From contig CM034106.1 of NCBI GenBank assembly GCA_019914945.1, forward strand, positions 1,178,001-1,242,000: DNA of 64,000 nt. Reading direction: 5' to 3'. Position 1 is the first letter of the stretch, and each line of letters starts with the position of its first letter. The position numbers and the translations under genes were made by a program. Shown one piece after another: positions 48,003 through 60,487 of the stretch. This DNA comes from Typha latifolia (lineage: Eukaryota > Streptophyta > Magnoliopsida > Poales > Typhaceae). The notes under the pieces were generated by a model. That model saw nothing but the letters and a program-made list of their open reading frames with translations. It searched no databases and was not told the origin of the DNA.

Positions 48003-49020
48003 ATGGCAAGCGAGACCATTCGTGGGAAGTATTGGGGGTTGGACGGGAGGCGGTGCGACTCGTGCCGGAGCGCACCGGCGCGCCTCTTTTGCCGGGCCGA
48101 CGCCGCCTACCTCTGCGGCACGTGCGATGCACGCGTGCACGGGGCAAACAAGCTCGCGTCGCGCCACGACCGCGTGCCGCTGTGCGAGGTCTGCGAGCAA
48201 GCCCCCGCCGCCGTCACGTGCAAGGCCGACGCCGCGGCCCTCTGCACCACGTGCGACGCCGACATCCACGCGGCCAACCCCCTCGCTCGCCGCCACGAGC
48301 GGCTCCCCATCTCCCCAGTGCTCTCCGGCGGCCGAGCAGCCGACCTCCTCTTCGGCGACGACGAGGACGACGAGAAGGAGGAGAGCGAGGCGGAGGCGGC
48401 CTCCTGGCTCCTCCCGAATCCGAACCTGAACGCTAGTTGCTACAACAAGGGGATGCCGATGATGATGGAGGAGAAGTACCTGTTCCCAGAGGTGGATCCG
48501 TACCTGGATCTCGAGTACGCCTCCTCCATGGACGTCGGCGTAGTCCCACAGCCACCGCCGCAGCTCACCGCAAGCCAAATCGATCTCGAACTCGGCCGAT
48601 CCAAGCCATCCTACAGCTCCTACAGCGTAAGCAATTCCCCCAAACTCTAGATCTACAATTCCTATCCCCAACTCCTCAACATCCTCACCTCATCTCGTAT
48701 CACTTCTTGAGCAGATCTCGTCGTCGGAGGTCGGAGTCGTGCCGGATACGGACGTGACGAACCCTTACGGATCCAGCGGCGTAGCGAGGGCGGCGCCGGC
48801 AGCGGCGACGGCGATGGATCGGGAGGCGAGGGTGATGAGGTACCGGGAGAAGAGGAAGAGCCGAAGGTTCGAGAAGACGATACGGTACGCGTCGCGGAAG
48901 GCGTACGCAGAGACGCGGCCAAGGATCAAGGGCCGGTTCGCGAAGCGGCCTGAGGCGGATCCGGATGCGGATCCGGATGCGGAGGTGGATCGGATCTACG
49001 GCGTCGTACCCATCTTCTGA
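48003..49020 (+). CDS. CONSTANS-like zinc finger protein (two B-boxes and CCT, BBX group I)
   Basis: A nuclear transcription regulator of the CONSTANS-like family. Two exons, 48003-48626 and 48715-49020, are joined GT-AG in phase 0, giving 309 aa. B-box 1 begins at C18 ([23 protein letters not shown]). B-box 2 follows directly ([23 protein letters not shown]). Both carry the full Cys/Asp/His zinc-ligand set. The second exon starts [11 protein letters not shown]; the [11 protein letters not shown] VP motif is a known COP1-contact sequence in COL proteins. The CCT domain is at about residues 243-285 ([40 protein letters not shown]). The ending YGVVPIF is typical. Group I membership is clear; COL3/4/5-like is more likely than CO itself, but I cannot fix the orthologue. 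A tandem DPDADPDA stretch near the C-terminus comes from a GGATCCGGATGC repeat. It converges on the BTB gene. Confidence 0.93.
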
Positions 49021-49025
49021 GATCC

Positions 49026-49050
49026 GCTCCGCTCCGCTCCGCTCCGCTCC
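49026..49050 (+). repeat. (GCTCC)5 minisatellite just after the CONSTANS-like stop
   Basis: Five perfect GCTCC units start 6 bases after the TGA, in the 3' UTR. The 5-base period would shift frame if it spread into the coding end. Confidence 0.9.
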
Positions 49051-49052
49051 GC

Positions 49053-51193
49053 TTGGGGAGCTCTTAATGTAGTACTCTCTCCCCTACCCCCTCGGCTTAT
49101 GATGTATAGTAGTAGTTGGTACTTTATTAATAACCTTTTCTTTGTGGGAATAAAAGGGGTATCTTTCTTTTGGAATAGATTCTTGGGAATTATATATATA
49201 GAGAGGATTCAAAGAGCAAGAGAACGTACAAAATAATGACAATAAGATTAGGTAATGAGCAGATTCATGCAAACCAGGCAAACCCAAGAATACTAGATCA
49301 TACTTTGTGGGGGGGGGGGGGGTTAAAAATATATGAACCATGCCCACTGATCTATATTCTGAATATAGCCTCTTCACTTGTGAAATAAGAATAAAATAAA
49401 AATAAATGCGTATTAAATCTCTTTATAGTGATATATTAAGTAAATAACTAATTATCTTAATACTAAAATAATAATATCTTTGGGTGATTTGCAAGGGAGA
49501 TTTTTTTTAGTTTTCTTTTCAAATTTATGCTTCTGCTGTCTTTAGTCCGGATAGTTAAAATTGTGTTTGAATGGAAATATAATTTTGTGTCGTAGTTTTA
49601 TTAGGGATTTTGCACTTATTGAATACTTGTATTTTATGTTTCGCAATTTTATTTTTTATATCATGATTATGAATATTTGTATTTTCTATTTTGCAATTTT
49701 TTTTTAACGTAAATCACATTTACACTTTTATAAAATTCATAGTTATTAAATAATTATATTTTTGTTTTCATACGAAATTTGTTATTATCGATCACTAGTA
49801 TATTTGTAAGTTTCTTAGCTTTATTTTCATACTTCCTTATTGTTGAACACTTATATTTTTTATTCCGTAATTTTCAAAATTTGTTATTTTATATTTACTA
49901 CTCGCGTCTTTTCTAGACAAAAATAATAGAATAATATAAAAAAATAGATTGTATTAAATTAACATTATTTTCCCTTTTTTCACTTTAATGACTGACAAAG
50001 TTAAAAGAAAAAATAGAATAATTCTTTTTTAATATGTAAAAGAAAATCAACACAGACATGATCCACAAAAATAAAAATGTGCGTGTTTTAGTTCAAATCA
50101 CCCTTTTTCTTTAATCTAAGAGCTTGTAAGCTAAATGCTAGACAACGCTGCTAACATTCTCGGATATAAGCCCTTACTTTCTTCGCTGAATAGAATCTCA
50201 ACCACTTATGCAAGTAATTATGTTTTATTATAAAATTTATTAGCACTATAAATTTGAATTGACTTGGACTTAGTTGCTATTGTTTTTTTGGGTGAAGTAA
50301 GCATCATCAGTACATAGAAGCTAGTTGTGTATAATGTAGTTATTTGTGACAACAAGGAGATTAGATTCTTCAAGGTCCTAAATAAAAACGACCACTCTTG
50401 AGCTCAATATAAGAAAACATGAAGCATATTATCTAAAACAATTTACTTTATGTGAAGCAACAAAACATTGACATTTTCAAAACATTGGCACTATCTTATC
50501 TATCATTTCCATGGTAAGAAAAAACAAAATTAGAATTCCACAAAAATACAAAGAACACCTAAAACTTTCCAACAAAAGAACTCTAATTTCTAACGTTCCA
50601 ATCCATCATGCAACTAAAGTATGACTAGGTACATTAATCTTAGTCAATGTAGGGTATTCAAGCAACCTTCGAAAAAGGTTACTATTGTAGTCAAGTTTCC
50701 CTATGAATATTAGAGTTGGTATTCATAAGAATAGTACATAAAATTTGTTGTTATGCTATAAACTTGTCAAATCAAACTTCATTTTAACAATTTTTCTGGA
50801 GACTAGTTTTGAGTGGGATTATTACTCTTACACTTCCTGGAGGTAGAACAAAGAGATGTCAGGGACATTATAAACCTTGGAACCAGACTATATTTTCATT
50901 TTTGGATGAAATATGGGACTTATTCAAGTTGAAGAACCTGAATCTACCCTGGGATAAAGCATACCACCAATTAGATAATTGAATGTGTTCTCACTCTAAT
51001 TTAATTTTACAACAGTATATCATAATATCATTTGAAAAGGAATAGAGGTAACCTTTCCTGAAGATAAGACTTGAAATGGCACATATATGTACAAAGAACA
51101 CTAATAACATATATTTACAAGGTCCTACATTACTACCATGGACAGCAGAATAGAGCTACTATGAATGGAGATGATCAAGAATGGGTGAGGAAA
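49053..51193. other. Gene-free stretch between the CONSTANS-like and BTB genes
   Basis: This holds the 3' UTRs of two convergent genes and AT-rich spacer. A run of 14 G residues lies at 49309-49322. No exon, RNA gene or mobile element was recognised. Confidence 0.55.
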
Positions 51194-53712
51194 TTAAACA
51201 GTATTCATGCCACCTAACAATGCAAGCCTCCTTTTGGCTACCTTTGACCTATAACACCATACTTCAAATGCCTCTTTCAAGTCTGGATATCGGACGTGCT
51301 TTGATCTAAGCCATTCAGCCAAAATCTCTGCCTGCCAACCCGAGGGCAATGTTAGCACAGTTGAAACAATTGCAGATTCCAGTCCCTGCCAGATCTCGCT
51401 ATCTAACACAACATTTGAGGTTTCCTCAGCATCAAGATCGACTTGCTCAGCCAAATGTCTCGTTTCTTGTACAAAAGGAATCCAAATATTTACAGCACAA
51501 AGTCTCATTGCAGATGGAAGTATAACATTTCCAGATCCGATTGCCTCCAAGACCTTGGCTGTCACTTCAACCACCTTCAATCTGGTCTCGTGGTTGTCAC
51601 CCAAAATCGCTTGCTCTGTAGCTCTAACAATGTTGGGAGAGGATCCCACCCAATAGTGAACAAGATCCTTCATCATTTCCATCTTATTTAAGATCTGACA
51701 AACCCATGAAATATCAGATAAAAAAGAATGAAAGTCATGCTTCATGTTCATGTCCAAAACTGTCACTGTGGATTTTCTTGATAAAGATTCTAAGAAGTTA
51801 CTAAATCTAGTCAGTAGATCTGTCGCACAATTCTTCACTTCAGATTTTATGACATCGTTATCGAATGCCAAAAGTGGAGCATCATCATCCTCAGTTAGCA
51901 TATACTCTAGCTGGTCCTGGGCAGAAGATTTCAGCTCTTGCATTGATGGAGGGGGAGATGATGTTGCAAAGTGAAGGGCTGAGATGAAAATTCCAATAAC
52001 TGCTGTTGGATCGACTGGTTGGAGTCGAGCAAGGATATGCTCATAGTGTGACCCAAGGTGAGGGATGGTCCTCAGCATCTCTTCTTCATCTGCCTCCTCC
52101 CAGGGAACAGCCTCCAAGTATTCCACACAGTCGCAAGCCATCTGATGGCACCCTAAATGGACTGCAACCTGGAGGATACCGATTGTGTTTCTCACACCAT
52201 GCCATGTGCATGGTTCTGTCACATAAAGAAGGCGGAGAGCACTGACATGAAAATTGAATTCTACTTCTTGGCAGTATACTTCCACGCAGTATCGTGAATC
52301 AAGTATCTGGCATGTCGGCCAGTCCTCAGAAAGTCGTTCTGCAAAGTACTTGCTCTTTGCAATGAGTATCTCAGAGTGACAGTAGAACCAATGGTCACGC
52401 CCTTCATGAGTTCTCAATCTGACAACTACATCACTAGTTGTACGATCTCCCATCTTAATTAGAACCTTTGCCTTCTCTTTGACCTATAATGATAGAGAAA
52501 AGAAGATAAAAACAATGAAGCAATAAGAACATTCTGAAAGTCATTCTTAGTTCACTCGGACACAAGTATAGGAGTTTAAAAAATACTCTTCTTGGACATG
52601 GTGATGCAATAAAATGATCCAGGCAAATCTACTCTCTACATGCAACAACTATAAGCTATGTATACGACAAATGGGTGAGGTTTTTTCATTGAGAAGATTG
52701 CCTTACTCTGAGATCACAAATTATGCTATTTCAACTGAATAGTTAGAGAAGCTTGCTGGATATGCTGATGTTCCTCATGTATTTCAAATGGGTGATGTTT
52801 TGTCCTTGACATATCCAGCATAAAGAGCTAAAATAAATGCATATATCATGTCAACCACCAACATCCCCCATAAGCGTAAAATTGGAGATCAGCGACAGGA
52901 GGTCTTGAGGACAAGAACATTAGACAAATCTAGTTTGATTAAAAGCCTTCTTAAAACACCCACACATTTAATTTCAAGGCTGGTAAGGATCATTGCCCAA
53001 ATATAAGAATCATGTAAGAATAAATTAGAAGTACATAATTTACCCAAACAACTTAAGATTTTGCAGGAACCACTCATCTGACCAGGTCACTGTCATTATC
53101 TTTTAAGCCCTCTCGCAGTAATATAGTCCGGCTAGAACATAGCTGTCTAAGGACATCAAACCGATGGTTCCTCATGGAATGTGAAATATATAAATTAAAT
53201 TGTCCACCACAGCATGAATACTTGTAAGCTACTTCTTCTAAGTATCCAGATATGGTTTCGATCACTTATAAGGAGATGCTGATGATTTTTTCTTTGCTGC
53301 CATTGTTCATTTGTGAATAATTTTACGTGTGATAAAGAGTAGTTCATCCATTATAATTTAAAATGGTTGGCATTACACCGCCACACAATGCTACGTCCAG
53401 CTAACAATGTCGATTACATTTCACAAGTCTAGCTTTTCATGTCCGAAGAATGTTAAATTCTATTCCAACTACAATTCTCAAAGCAGTACTCCAGTTAATG
53501 AAAATTGAAAAATAGATTAAGATGAATCCACAGTCATGCGGATACCCTTTGCGAAGCTTCCAAAGTTAACCTTTTACCATCCCAAGTTCATCAAACAACT
53601 AAAATATCGATGGTGCTAACTGAGGCGCAAGCCAAGTTACCTTATCCGCTTCGGAGGAGGAAGCAGTAGGAGAAATTGGTCGCTTCTGCTCCGACTCACC
53701 CGCATCCGCCAT
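51194..53712 (-). CDS. BTB/POZ domain protein of the At3g05675/At1g63850 type
   Basis: Two exons, 53641-53712 (MADAGESEQKRPISPTASSS..) and 51194-52483, joined GT-AG in phase 0 across a 1157-bp intron, give 453 aa. The second exon opens VKEKAKVLIKMGDR. The BTB fold covers about residues 35-150 (SDVVVRLRTHEGRDHWFYCH, SEILIAKSKYFAERLSEDWP, YCVEVYCQE). Next come a family-specific YLEAVPWEEADEEEML segment and a helical C-terminal region with LPSGWQAEILAEWL. BTB proteins commonly act as substrate adaptors for cullin-3 ubiquitin ligases, but the role of this subfamily is not established to my knowledge. The second-exon ATG at 52453 could serve as an alternative start; the first exon is supported by phase and splice signals. 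Confidence 0.9.
52755..52819. repeat. Short inverted repeat in the BTB gene intron
   Basis: GCTGGATATG (52755-52764) pairs with CATATCCAGC (52810-52819) around a 45-base loop. It is a small stem-loop or the ends of a tiny MITE. Confidence 0.6.
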
Positions 53713-53949
53713 TGCGACTGGACAAGTTACGAAAGAGGAAGAGGAGGACAAATCCCTAATAATTTGATCAAACGAGACATGGAGAAGAAGAAGAGGAAAT
53801 CACGCAGTGGAGAAGCCGAATAGGGATTTATCCTTACCCTAATCGGTAGATAAAATAGATTTTATTCGTCGATTTGAGAAGTCATCGGGAAGAGGGTGTG
53901 ATGATGAGAGACTGAGCAAGCGCTGCAATGGGGGGCCCACTAGCCCATG

Positions 53950-55930
53950 GCTTATTGGGCCTAATTTGGGCCTTCCTCTTTGTTACAAACTTGAAGGCCA
54001 CCCACCCACCACCATCTAGGGGGTGAAAACTATTGGATAATGGTCCCGTCAATTTATCAACTACTCTAAAAGTCTAAGCTGAGGTTATAACTCGGCATAC
54101 CGGCATAATAAGAAGAAATTTTTGATATTTTATTTCCCGTCGGCTCAAGGGTATTTTCGTCATTTGGTTTAAAACATCACTAATTCTTAATATTTTCATA
54201 TTAGCTTTATATCACATCGAATATAATTATTATTCCTTATAATAATATTGAACTAAATATTAGAATAGCTTATACTAGTATTATCTATCTTCTTTTAGTA
54301 TTAATAATTAGAATAGATATATCTATTCCACCCTTATTTCATAAGTGAACACAACCTAAAAGTCTAAGCTGATAGATAAGGATGATTTTATTATGTTATA
54401 ATCTAACACTCTATCTCTAGTTCAAAATATTTTTGAGAGGTCCAAGGAGAGGATTTGATATGATAGGATTCAATGTCAAGGCCTATATTTCTCTTCATTT
54501 TTAGGTTTGAAATATTTTAACGATCACAACTTAAATGAATAGAGGTTTTATAATCTACCTCTACTATGATACCATGTTGACATTATTTACTCTAAAAAAT
54601 TGAGCTGTTAAGAGAGCGATGGTTTTATTCCGTATCTGAGTTTGATTAGATATAGGTCAAGATTTTTATCCATTTTGATATCTAAATTTGTATCGGTATC
54701 CAAATGACCTACGCGGGTAGCGATAGTTGGCGATAATTTACTAGCCTATGACAGAGGTTATGAGTTTAATTTTTCTTATGAATATTAAGGTTTATATTTT
54801 TAAGAAGATGATTTGTATTTAGTTTGACTTCTAGTAAAGGTCCTGAGTTTGCTTCTCTAGCTAATAGAGTTTTATTTATATAGATGTAGATTTTTAGAAG
54901 ATCACTCTTAAGAGTGTAATTATACTAGCACTAACGCAACAAATTCTATCTGTCTGCTCCATTTGGCCTATGAACTCATCCGTTTATATGCAGAAAGTTA
55001 TCCTCCTAATTGGCGTGGATATCTGGATGCTGTATATGAGACCAATTTAACCGTTGAAAAGAATATTCATGACACTGCCAAAAACTAATTTAAAAAATAT
55101 ATAAAATCAAAATTGAGTTTAATAGATCGAATGAGTTTAATAAAATAAATTCAGAATGTTCTTATTGCTCCAGAGTAAAAACCAAAAATAACATGAGACT
55201 CTATTAACACTAGTTTCAATAAAAATCCGAATATTCTCCTGCATCGCGTTGTCAACTCGCCGCATCGCATGCCCGAATCTCCACCTGCCCGCCAATGAAA
55301 CAGTGCCACGTGTCGAACAGCTAAATCTCTTCTATAGTTTACAAATTGGCCCTCCTAATATTTTGCCTAAAATTATATGACTTGTATTTATTCTATAATA
55401 CTATTTTAACTTTCTTATTCGAATTTAACAGAGATAATATTAAATTATTAAAAAAAATTGTTAAACGAAACTTTACCACCATGATGAATAAAATATCAAA
55501 ATTACCCTTCTTCTTCTATTAAATTTACTCATTATATTCATCAAAATTTAAAATAAATTCACTATCAACCTCTTCTATTTTCTTATATATAATTACAAGC
55601 CTCAAAATCTTAGCTATATCTAATTATTAAGGTGTACGATTATATGATCATGGAATGGAATGAAAAATTTTAGTCATCTTAAAAATCAAGGTAGAAAATT
55701 TATTTTTACTTAAATAGTGAGATTATTAACATAATATTAATATTAATATTTCACATTAGTCTAAATGGGGCAGGAAAATATAAATATAATCGTAGGGATA
55801 ATATAAAATTTACCCATAAATATATAACTAACTAATTCTCATTTCAATCATCTACTATTAAAAAAACAATTTCCACCAAAAAAGAAAGATTATAAAAAAA
55901 AAAAGGAAAGAAAGGAAGAGTTCTACACTT
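53950..55930. other. Gene-free stretch between the BTB and GDU genes
   Basis: BTB promoter on the left, GDU 3' flank on the right, AT-rich between. A tRNA-like patch near 54715-54770 (GATAGTTGGCGATAA and AGGTTATGAGTTTAA) faintly resembles A- and B-boxes of a decayed SINE. No gene was recognised. Confidence 0.5.
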
Positions 55931-56401
55931 CTACTGCTCCTGGTTCCCTTGATCTCGGGTCTGCTCACCGTGCGGTAACCTTACCCCACTCTCCGCCGCT
56001 TTCTCCTCCTTGTCCTCCGCCGCGGAGGCAGCGGCGCGGCGGCAAATGGGGGTGGCGAGGAAGGTGGGCTTCTCGTCGCCGGCCATGATGACCACGATGC
56101 GCTCCTCGAACAGCGGCGCCGCCGCCGCCCCCTTGCAGCCTGAGGCCTTCCCTTCCGCGTCGCCATCCCCGGCCGAGCGGGCGTCCGCGTCCGCCTCCAC
56201 GTCGGCGCCGCCGTCGTCGAGGAAGCCGGAGAGCTTCATGTAGGAGCAGGCGAGGACGAGGAGCGCGAAGGCGATGAGGCCGAGCATGGCCGCGAGCCCC
56301 CCGAAGAGGTACGGCACGGGCGAGTGCCACGTGGATTGCGGCGAAGCCGCCGCGGACTTGTCGGCGCCGCCTATTGGACTAAAGCCGGTTCCAGGCCTCA
56401 T
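55931..56401 (-). CDS. GDU: GLUTAMINE DUMPER (GDU) family protein
   Basis: A single-exon, GC-rich gene of 156 aa. GDU proteins are small plant-specific membrane proteins that stimulate amino-acid export when overexpressed and interact with the LOG2 ubiquitin ligase. The hallmarks are present in order: STWHSPVPYLFGGLAAMLGL leading into one transmembrane segment (about residues 32-53), the ACSYMKLSG exit, an acidic Asp/Ala-rich linker, and the family-defining VIMAG motif (residues 104-108) within the segment FEERIVVIMAGDEKPTFLAT. The length fits the family range. The Cys in GCKG and the Glu/Gln-rich tail are less conserved. I cannot tell which GDU number it is. A TATA box lies about 110 bases upstream. 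Confidence 0.95.
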   Translation of the reverse strand: MRPGTGFSPIGGADKSAAASPQSTWHSPVPYLFGGLAAMLGLIAFALLVLACSYMKLSGFLDDGGADVEADADARSAGDGDAEGKASGCKGAAAAPLFEERIVVIMAGDEKPTFLATPICRRAAASAAEDKEEKAAESGVRLPHGEQTRDQGNQEQ

Positions 56402-56507
56402 GGGCGTTTTGGTCTTTGTCCGAATCCTTGCTGGTGTTGTAGAGCTTGGATAGAGAGGAAGGTTGAGTTGGTGTTTTTGCTTGGGAGATGGGAAAATAGG
56501 GGAGAGG

Positions 56508-56515
56508 TATTTATA
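56508..56515 (-). promoter_or_regulatory. TATA box of the GDU gene
   Basis: TATAAATA on the minus strand lies 107 bases upstream of the GDU ATG. This predicts a leader of about 75 nt that is purine/pyrimidine mixed with CT-rich patches. Confidence 0.7.
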
Positions 56516-57004
56516 AAGGTTGGTGTATATTGATGAAGGGCAAAATTGGTAATTTGGAATAGCATTTAACTTTAGTTTAGGTTGATGTCTTGTTAACTAT
56601 TATCATGACATTTATAGTAGATTGATTAGTGATTGGCATCTCCCCTTTCTTTTAATATTTTAGTAATTAATATAATTACAATACAATATATATATATATA
56701 TATTATTCTTCTTGAAAGCATTATAAGTAAGTATATAAATTATAGATAGTTCTGTTGTTCTTTCTACTTGCAATAGACTCAAGAATATTATCTCAGGTAC
56801 AAGACTTAATTAATAGACAAAATTTAAACTTAATTTATGATAACATGTAAACAAATGCATGAAGATTTTTAATATATCAAAGCACGTGAGAGAGAACTTC
56901 ATTTTTGTTCTCATAGTAATTCTCATGCAGCAACCAAAGAATCTAATACTTCTAATATATATTACAATGTCTATTATTTTAATCAAAACATATATGCCCC
57001 TTTG

Positions 57005-57150
57005 TTCTCACCTCTCTCTCTCTCTCTATCTATATATATAAGAAATCTACTCCATTACACTGAAATGAGCTCCTCACCAATATAATACACCTAGAGAGAG
57101 AGAGAGAGAGACAGAGAGAGAGATCTCATATATATATATATATATATATT
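57005..57150. repeat. Cluster of (CT)n, (GA)n and (AT)n microsatellites
   Basis: A CT run (about 57012-57028), a GA run (about 57093-57122) and an AT run (57128-57149) occur within 150 bases. The CT and GA runs are inverted relative to each other. Confidence 0.85.
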
Positions 57151-58787
57151 GAGAAAGAGAGAGTGTGTATGTGAGTGGTGGGCTTTCAATAATTAAATAA
57201 CTTACCCTTTCTCATGTGTATTATAGTTGATAATTGGTGACAATATCTGAAGGGGATGAGTACGGCATAAACTCGACCCCATCTTCATATTATAATATAG
57301 TCCACTAACAAAGTTTAGGGTTGGATTAATCTTCTAGAGGTCAGCATCTATTCATCTCTACACATGCATGCAGGCCACCTTTTCTCTTATTTGGTGATCA
57401 TTAATTAGGGTTATTCCTCTCTTTGTTTGCTCACTTTGGTGTCATGATGAATTAGTTTTCTTGATACAAATTAAGAGAGATATAATCCATTCTTAGTTGA
57501 TCTAATTGTTTTGCTAATCACAAGCCTACAAGTCCATGGTTTTGATGCTTTCTAGGGTTTTATTTTTTGGAGCAACACTTGGCTATTTATTGTTGGAATT
57601 CACATGTTTCCTTCTTTAAGTTGGTTTGGTTCACATGCCACTGCTACTCTTATTTTGGGTGGTTATATGCTTTTGTCACAAAGAGGATGCTTGGTTGAGA
57701 ATATATATACATGAATTAGATGGAAAAAAAAAAAATATATTCATATATTAGATATTTATACCAAGAAAAATAATTCTCAGTGTTGTTCTAAATGCTACCG
57801 ATGAGTATGATATCATATGTAGCACTTAACTTGTAATTAAGAGGTTGCGTATTCAAATTCTCTTAGTGGTTTTATATATATGGAGGGCAGTTAATGTAGT
57901 AATTATGTAAGACAATTAATGAGAAACTTACTTACTTAGTATGTTCTTATCATGTTGCAATAGCATAATAGGAAGAAGCTTGACAGCATTTAAACATAAT
58001 TAATGACTTAGTAGAGAAGCCAAATTGCTCAATCCTTCTTCTTCCTTCATTATGTAGCTTAATTAGTTCCCTACTATGACCTCTTTTCATATTTGGATTT
58101 TAGAAAACTGCTTATAATTAAATACGATTAGATTTGTGATTTGATTTATAACGTAAGGCCTCTTTCGGACTGAACAAGAGTATAATAATTATATTTAATG
58201 TGATAAAAAATAAATAAAAATATTAATTTTATAAAATTATTATGAATATTCTTTGATTTGATATAACGTAGGTTGATAGGATAAATATTAAGTGTAATTA
58301 GTAATTAGGTTAGTATATGGTATAAGATATAATTTTAATAAATAATATTTGTATTCTAAATAAAGTTATGCTAAATATTTAATTTATTAATAAATACATC
58401 GCGGCGGCGGCAGAGATAAAAATAAATTATATAAAGGAAGAAAAAAAGAAAAATATTGTTAGGGAGGAGACAAAGGTGACAATGACAAGCGAGAGATACT
58501 CCCGGAAAACACGGTAACCTCACCAGAACGGAGCACCTGATTCCGCTTTCCGCGACGTGACGCCACTACTACTCCTCCTCCTCCGCCGTCCGCCGCCCGG
58601 TCGCCGTCGTTCCGGTGTTCCTCGAGATCCGGTGCGCTGCCACCATGCGGACCGCCGGATCCAGATCGGACGGCCGGGATCGGCCTACGGATCTAACCGT
58701 GCATCCATCATGCAATCAGTCCAGCGTGGGGCCGCACTAATTTTAAAGTTTTGCCTGCCACTCAGTTAAGCGGGCCCCAGTGAATGT

Positions 58788-58814
58788 ATGCATGCATGCA
58801 TGCATGCATGCATG
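58788..58814. repeat. (ATGC)n microsatellite
   Basis: Nearly seven perfect ATGC units, self-complementary, and rich in the RY word CATGCA. Confidence 0.95.
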
Positions 58815-59946
58815 GAGCCAAGGGCGGGCCCCATGTCGGGGGTGGGGCCATGCTTGCGTCATTGGTTGGGTGGGCGTCGGGGTGGGGGTGCGGATGAGGA
58901 CAAAACGGTCAGCTTCTCCGTAACGGAACGTGAGACAAAAGGTTTGTGTATTGGATCCTCTACGTCCCTAGATGCATGGATTCTTATATGAGATACTATA
59001 TAACCGTCTTTCTTCGAGTTTTTGACCAAAATAGCCCTCTTTTAATTTATTTTATCGAAATAAACTTATTACTAAATAAAATCTAATTTACTGTAGCCCT
59101 AAATAAAAGTGCTAAACTAATTAATAATTTATCTCTAAGTAAAAATATTAATTAGTTAAGCGTTTTTGTCTGGTCCTAAAATTGTTGAACTGGTTAGTGT
59201 TTTATGTATATAAATTCTATCAATTTAATCTTTAAGACGTGAAGGAAAAAAATTATCTAGCGATAAAAATATTGATTAGTTTAATATTTTTATTATGACT
59301 ACCGTGAATTAGATCCTATTTAATAATAAGTTTGATCAAAAACTCTCTTTCTTCTCTCTCTTTTTAAAAAATAGTTCACGAGTCTTATTATAATTATTAC
59401 GAAATAATATTATGAGGTACTTCTAGTACTTAATTCTTTTATTCTCACTTAATTTTTTACACTGAGACCCCATAAACTATTGTCTATTTTCACATAGAAA
59501 TCTTATTTTTTTATGACACTTGTAATAATATAGATGAAAAATATATGACAGTCACATAACTTTTTTTTAAAAAAAAATCAAATAAAAGAATAATAATAAA
59601 AAAAGTCACTTGAAAGATTTTATATATTTAAGAGAATCAATAAGCTATAATAAAATAAATAAATGAGTTTATATAAAAATAAGTAATAGGTCAGGAGTCC
59701 AGTTACTACTTATTATAAAAGAAAAAATGTACTACTGTATAGTATATTTACATTAATTAGAATTAAAGTGACATTTTATTAGGTTATTCTCTCTCTTACT
59801 TGCCCAATCATAATCCAAGACATATGGGCTCATGCACTAATTAAAGTGGTACATTGATTAATAATCCTCCCAACAACCAATCCATCTTGGATGTCACATC
59901 CACCATGAATGTGCATCCAATAATTCATAAAACATTTCTCTCTCTC

Positions 59947-59951
<5 letters not shown>

Positions 59952-59998
<47 letters not shown>
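59952..59998. repeat. (TA)n microsatellite
   Basis: About 23 uninterrupted TA units following a CT run. Confidence 0.95.
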
Positions 59999-59999
<1 letters not shown>

Positions 60000-60433
60000 T
60001 ATCACCATCAAAGAGGATAAGTAACTGATGAAATATACCTAGAGTTTAAGATTATATATATACACACATAGAAGTTTTCCTAAAGTTTAGGTGCTAACAA
60101 CAATGGATTCCATCGTGAGGAATCCAGACTCATAGTTGTTTAATGCCATGGCATGAGATAGAAACTATATGTTTGCATTGTGGAGAGAATCTAATGTTCT
60201 CCTCCCCCCCCTCCTTGTCCATGACTGTTTGGCTGCTTGCACTTTCTTCTTTTATGTTCTTTGGAATAATTCTCTCAGTGTAGGCCACCATCACTAGTGA
60301 TTCATTTAGACTGTGCACCAACTTTAATTGCTGCATGCATACATGCATCTTGCTAAGAATGAAGATATTTATAGTTTATAGAAAAAAAAAGTTTTTTTGT
60401 GCGCATATATATATCGTTCTAAAATCTCTTATT

Positions 60434-60435
<2 letters not shown>

Positions 60436-60482
<47 letters not shown>

Positions 60483-60487
60483 TTTTT
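60436..60487. repeat. (TA)n followed by poly-T
   Basis: About 19 TA units (60436-60474) directly joined to a run of 13 T residues. Confidence 0.95.

Noticed and set aside
48627..48650. Reading the CONSTANS-like exon 1 through to the stop at 48650
   Set aside because: It would lose the CCT domain; a good GT donor at 48627 and AG acceptor at 48713 restore frame into the CCT exon.
47910..48671. 253-codon minus-strand frame antisense to the CONSTANS-like gene
   Set aside because: A shadow frame over the B-box exon and the GA/GAA repeat, giving poly-Ser and poly-Leu.
58557..58991. Two short plus-strand frames in the GC-rich patch at 58.5-59.0 kb
   Set aside because: Arg/Pro-rich and repeat-derived (ATGC repeat) without any domain; likely non-coding.
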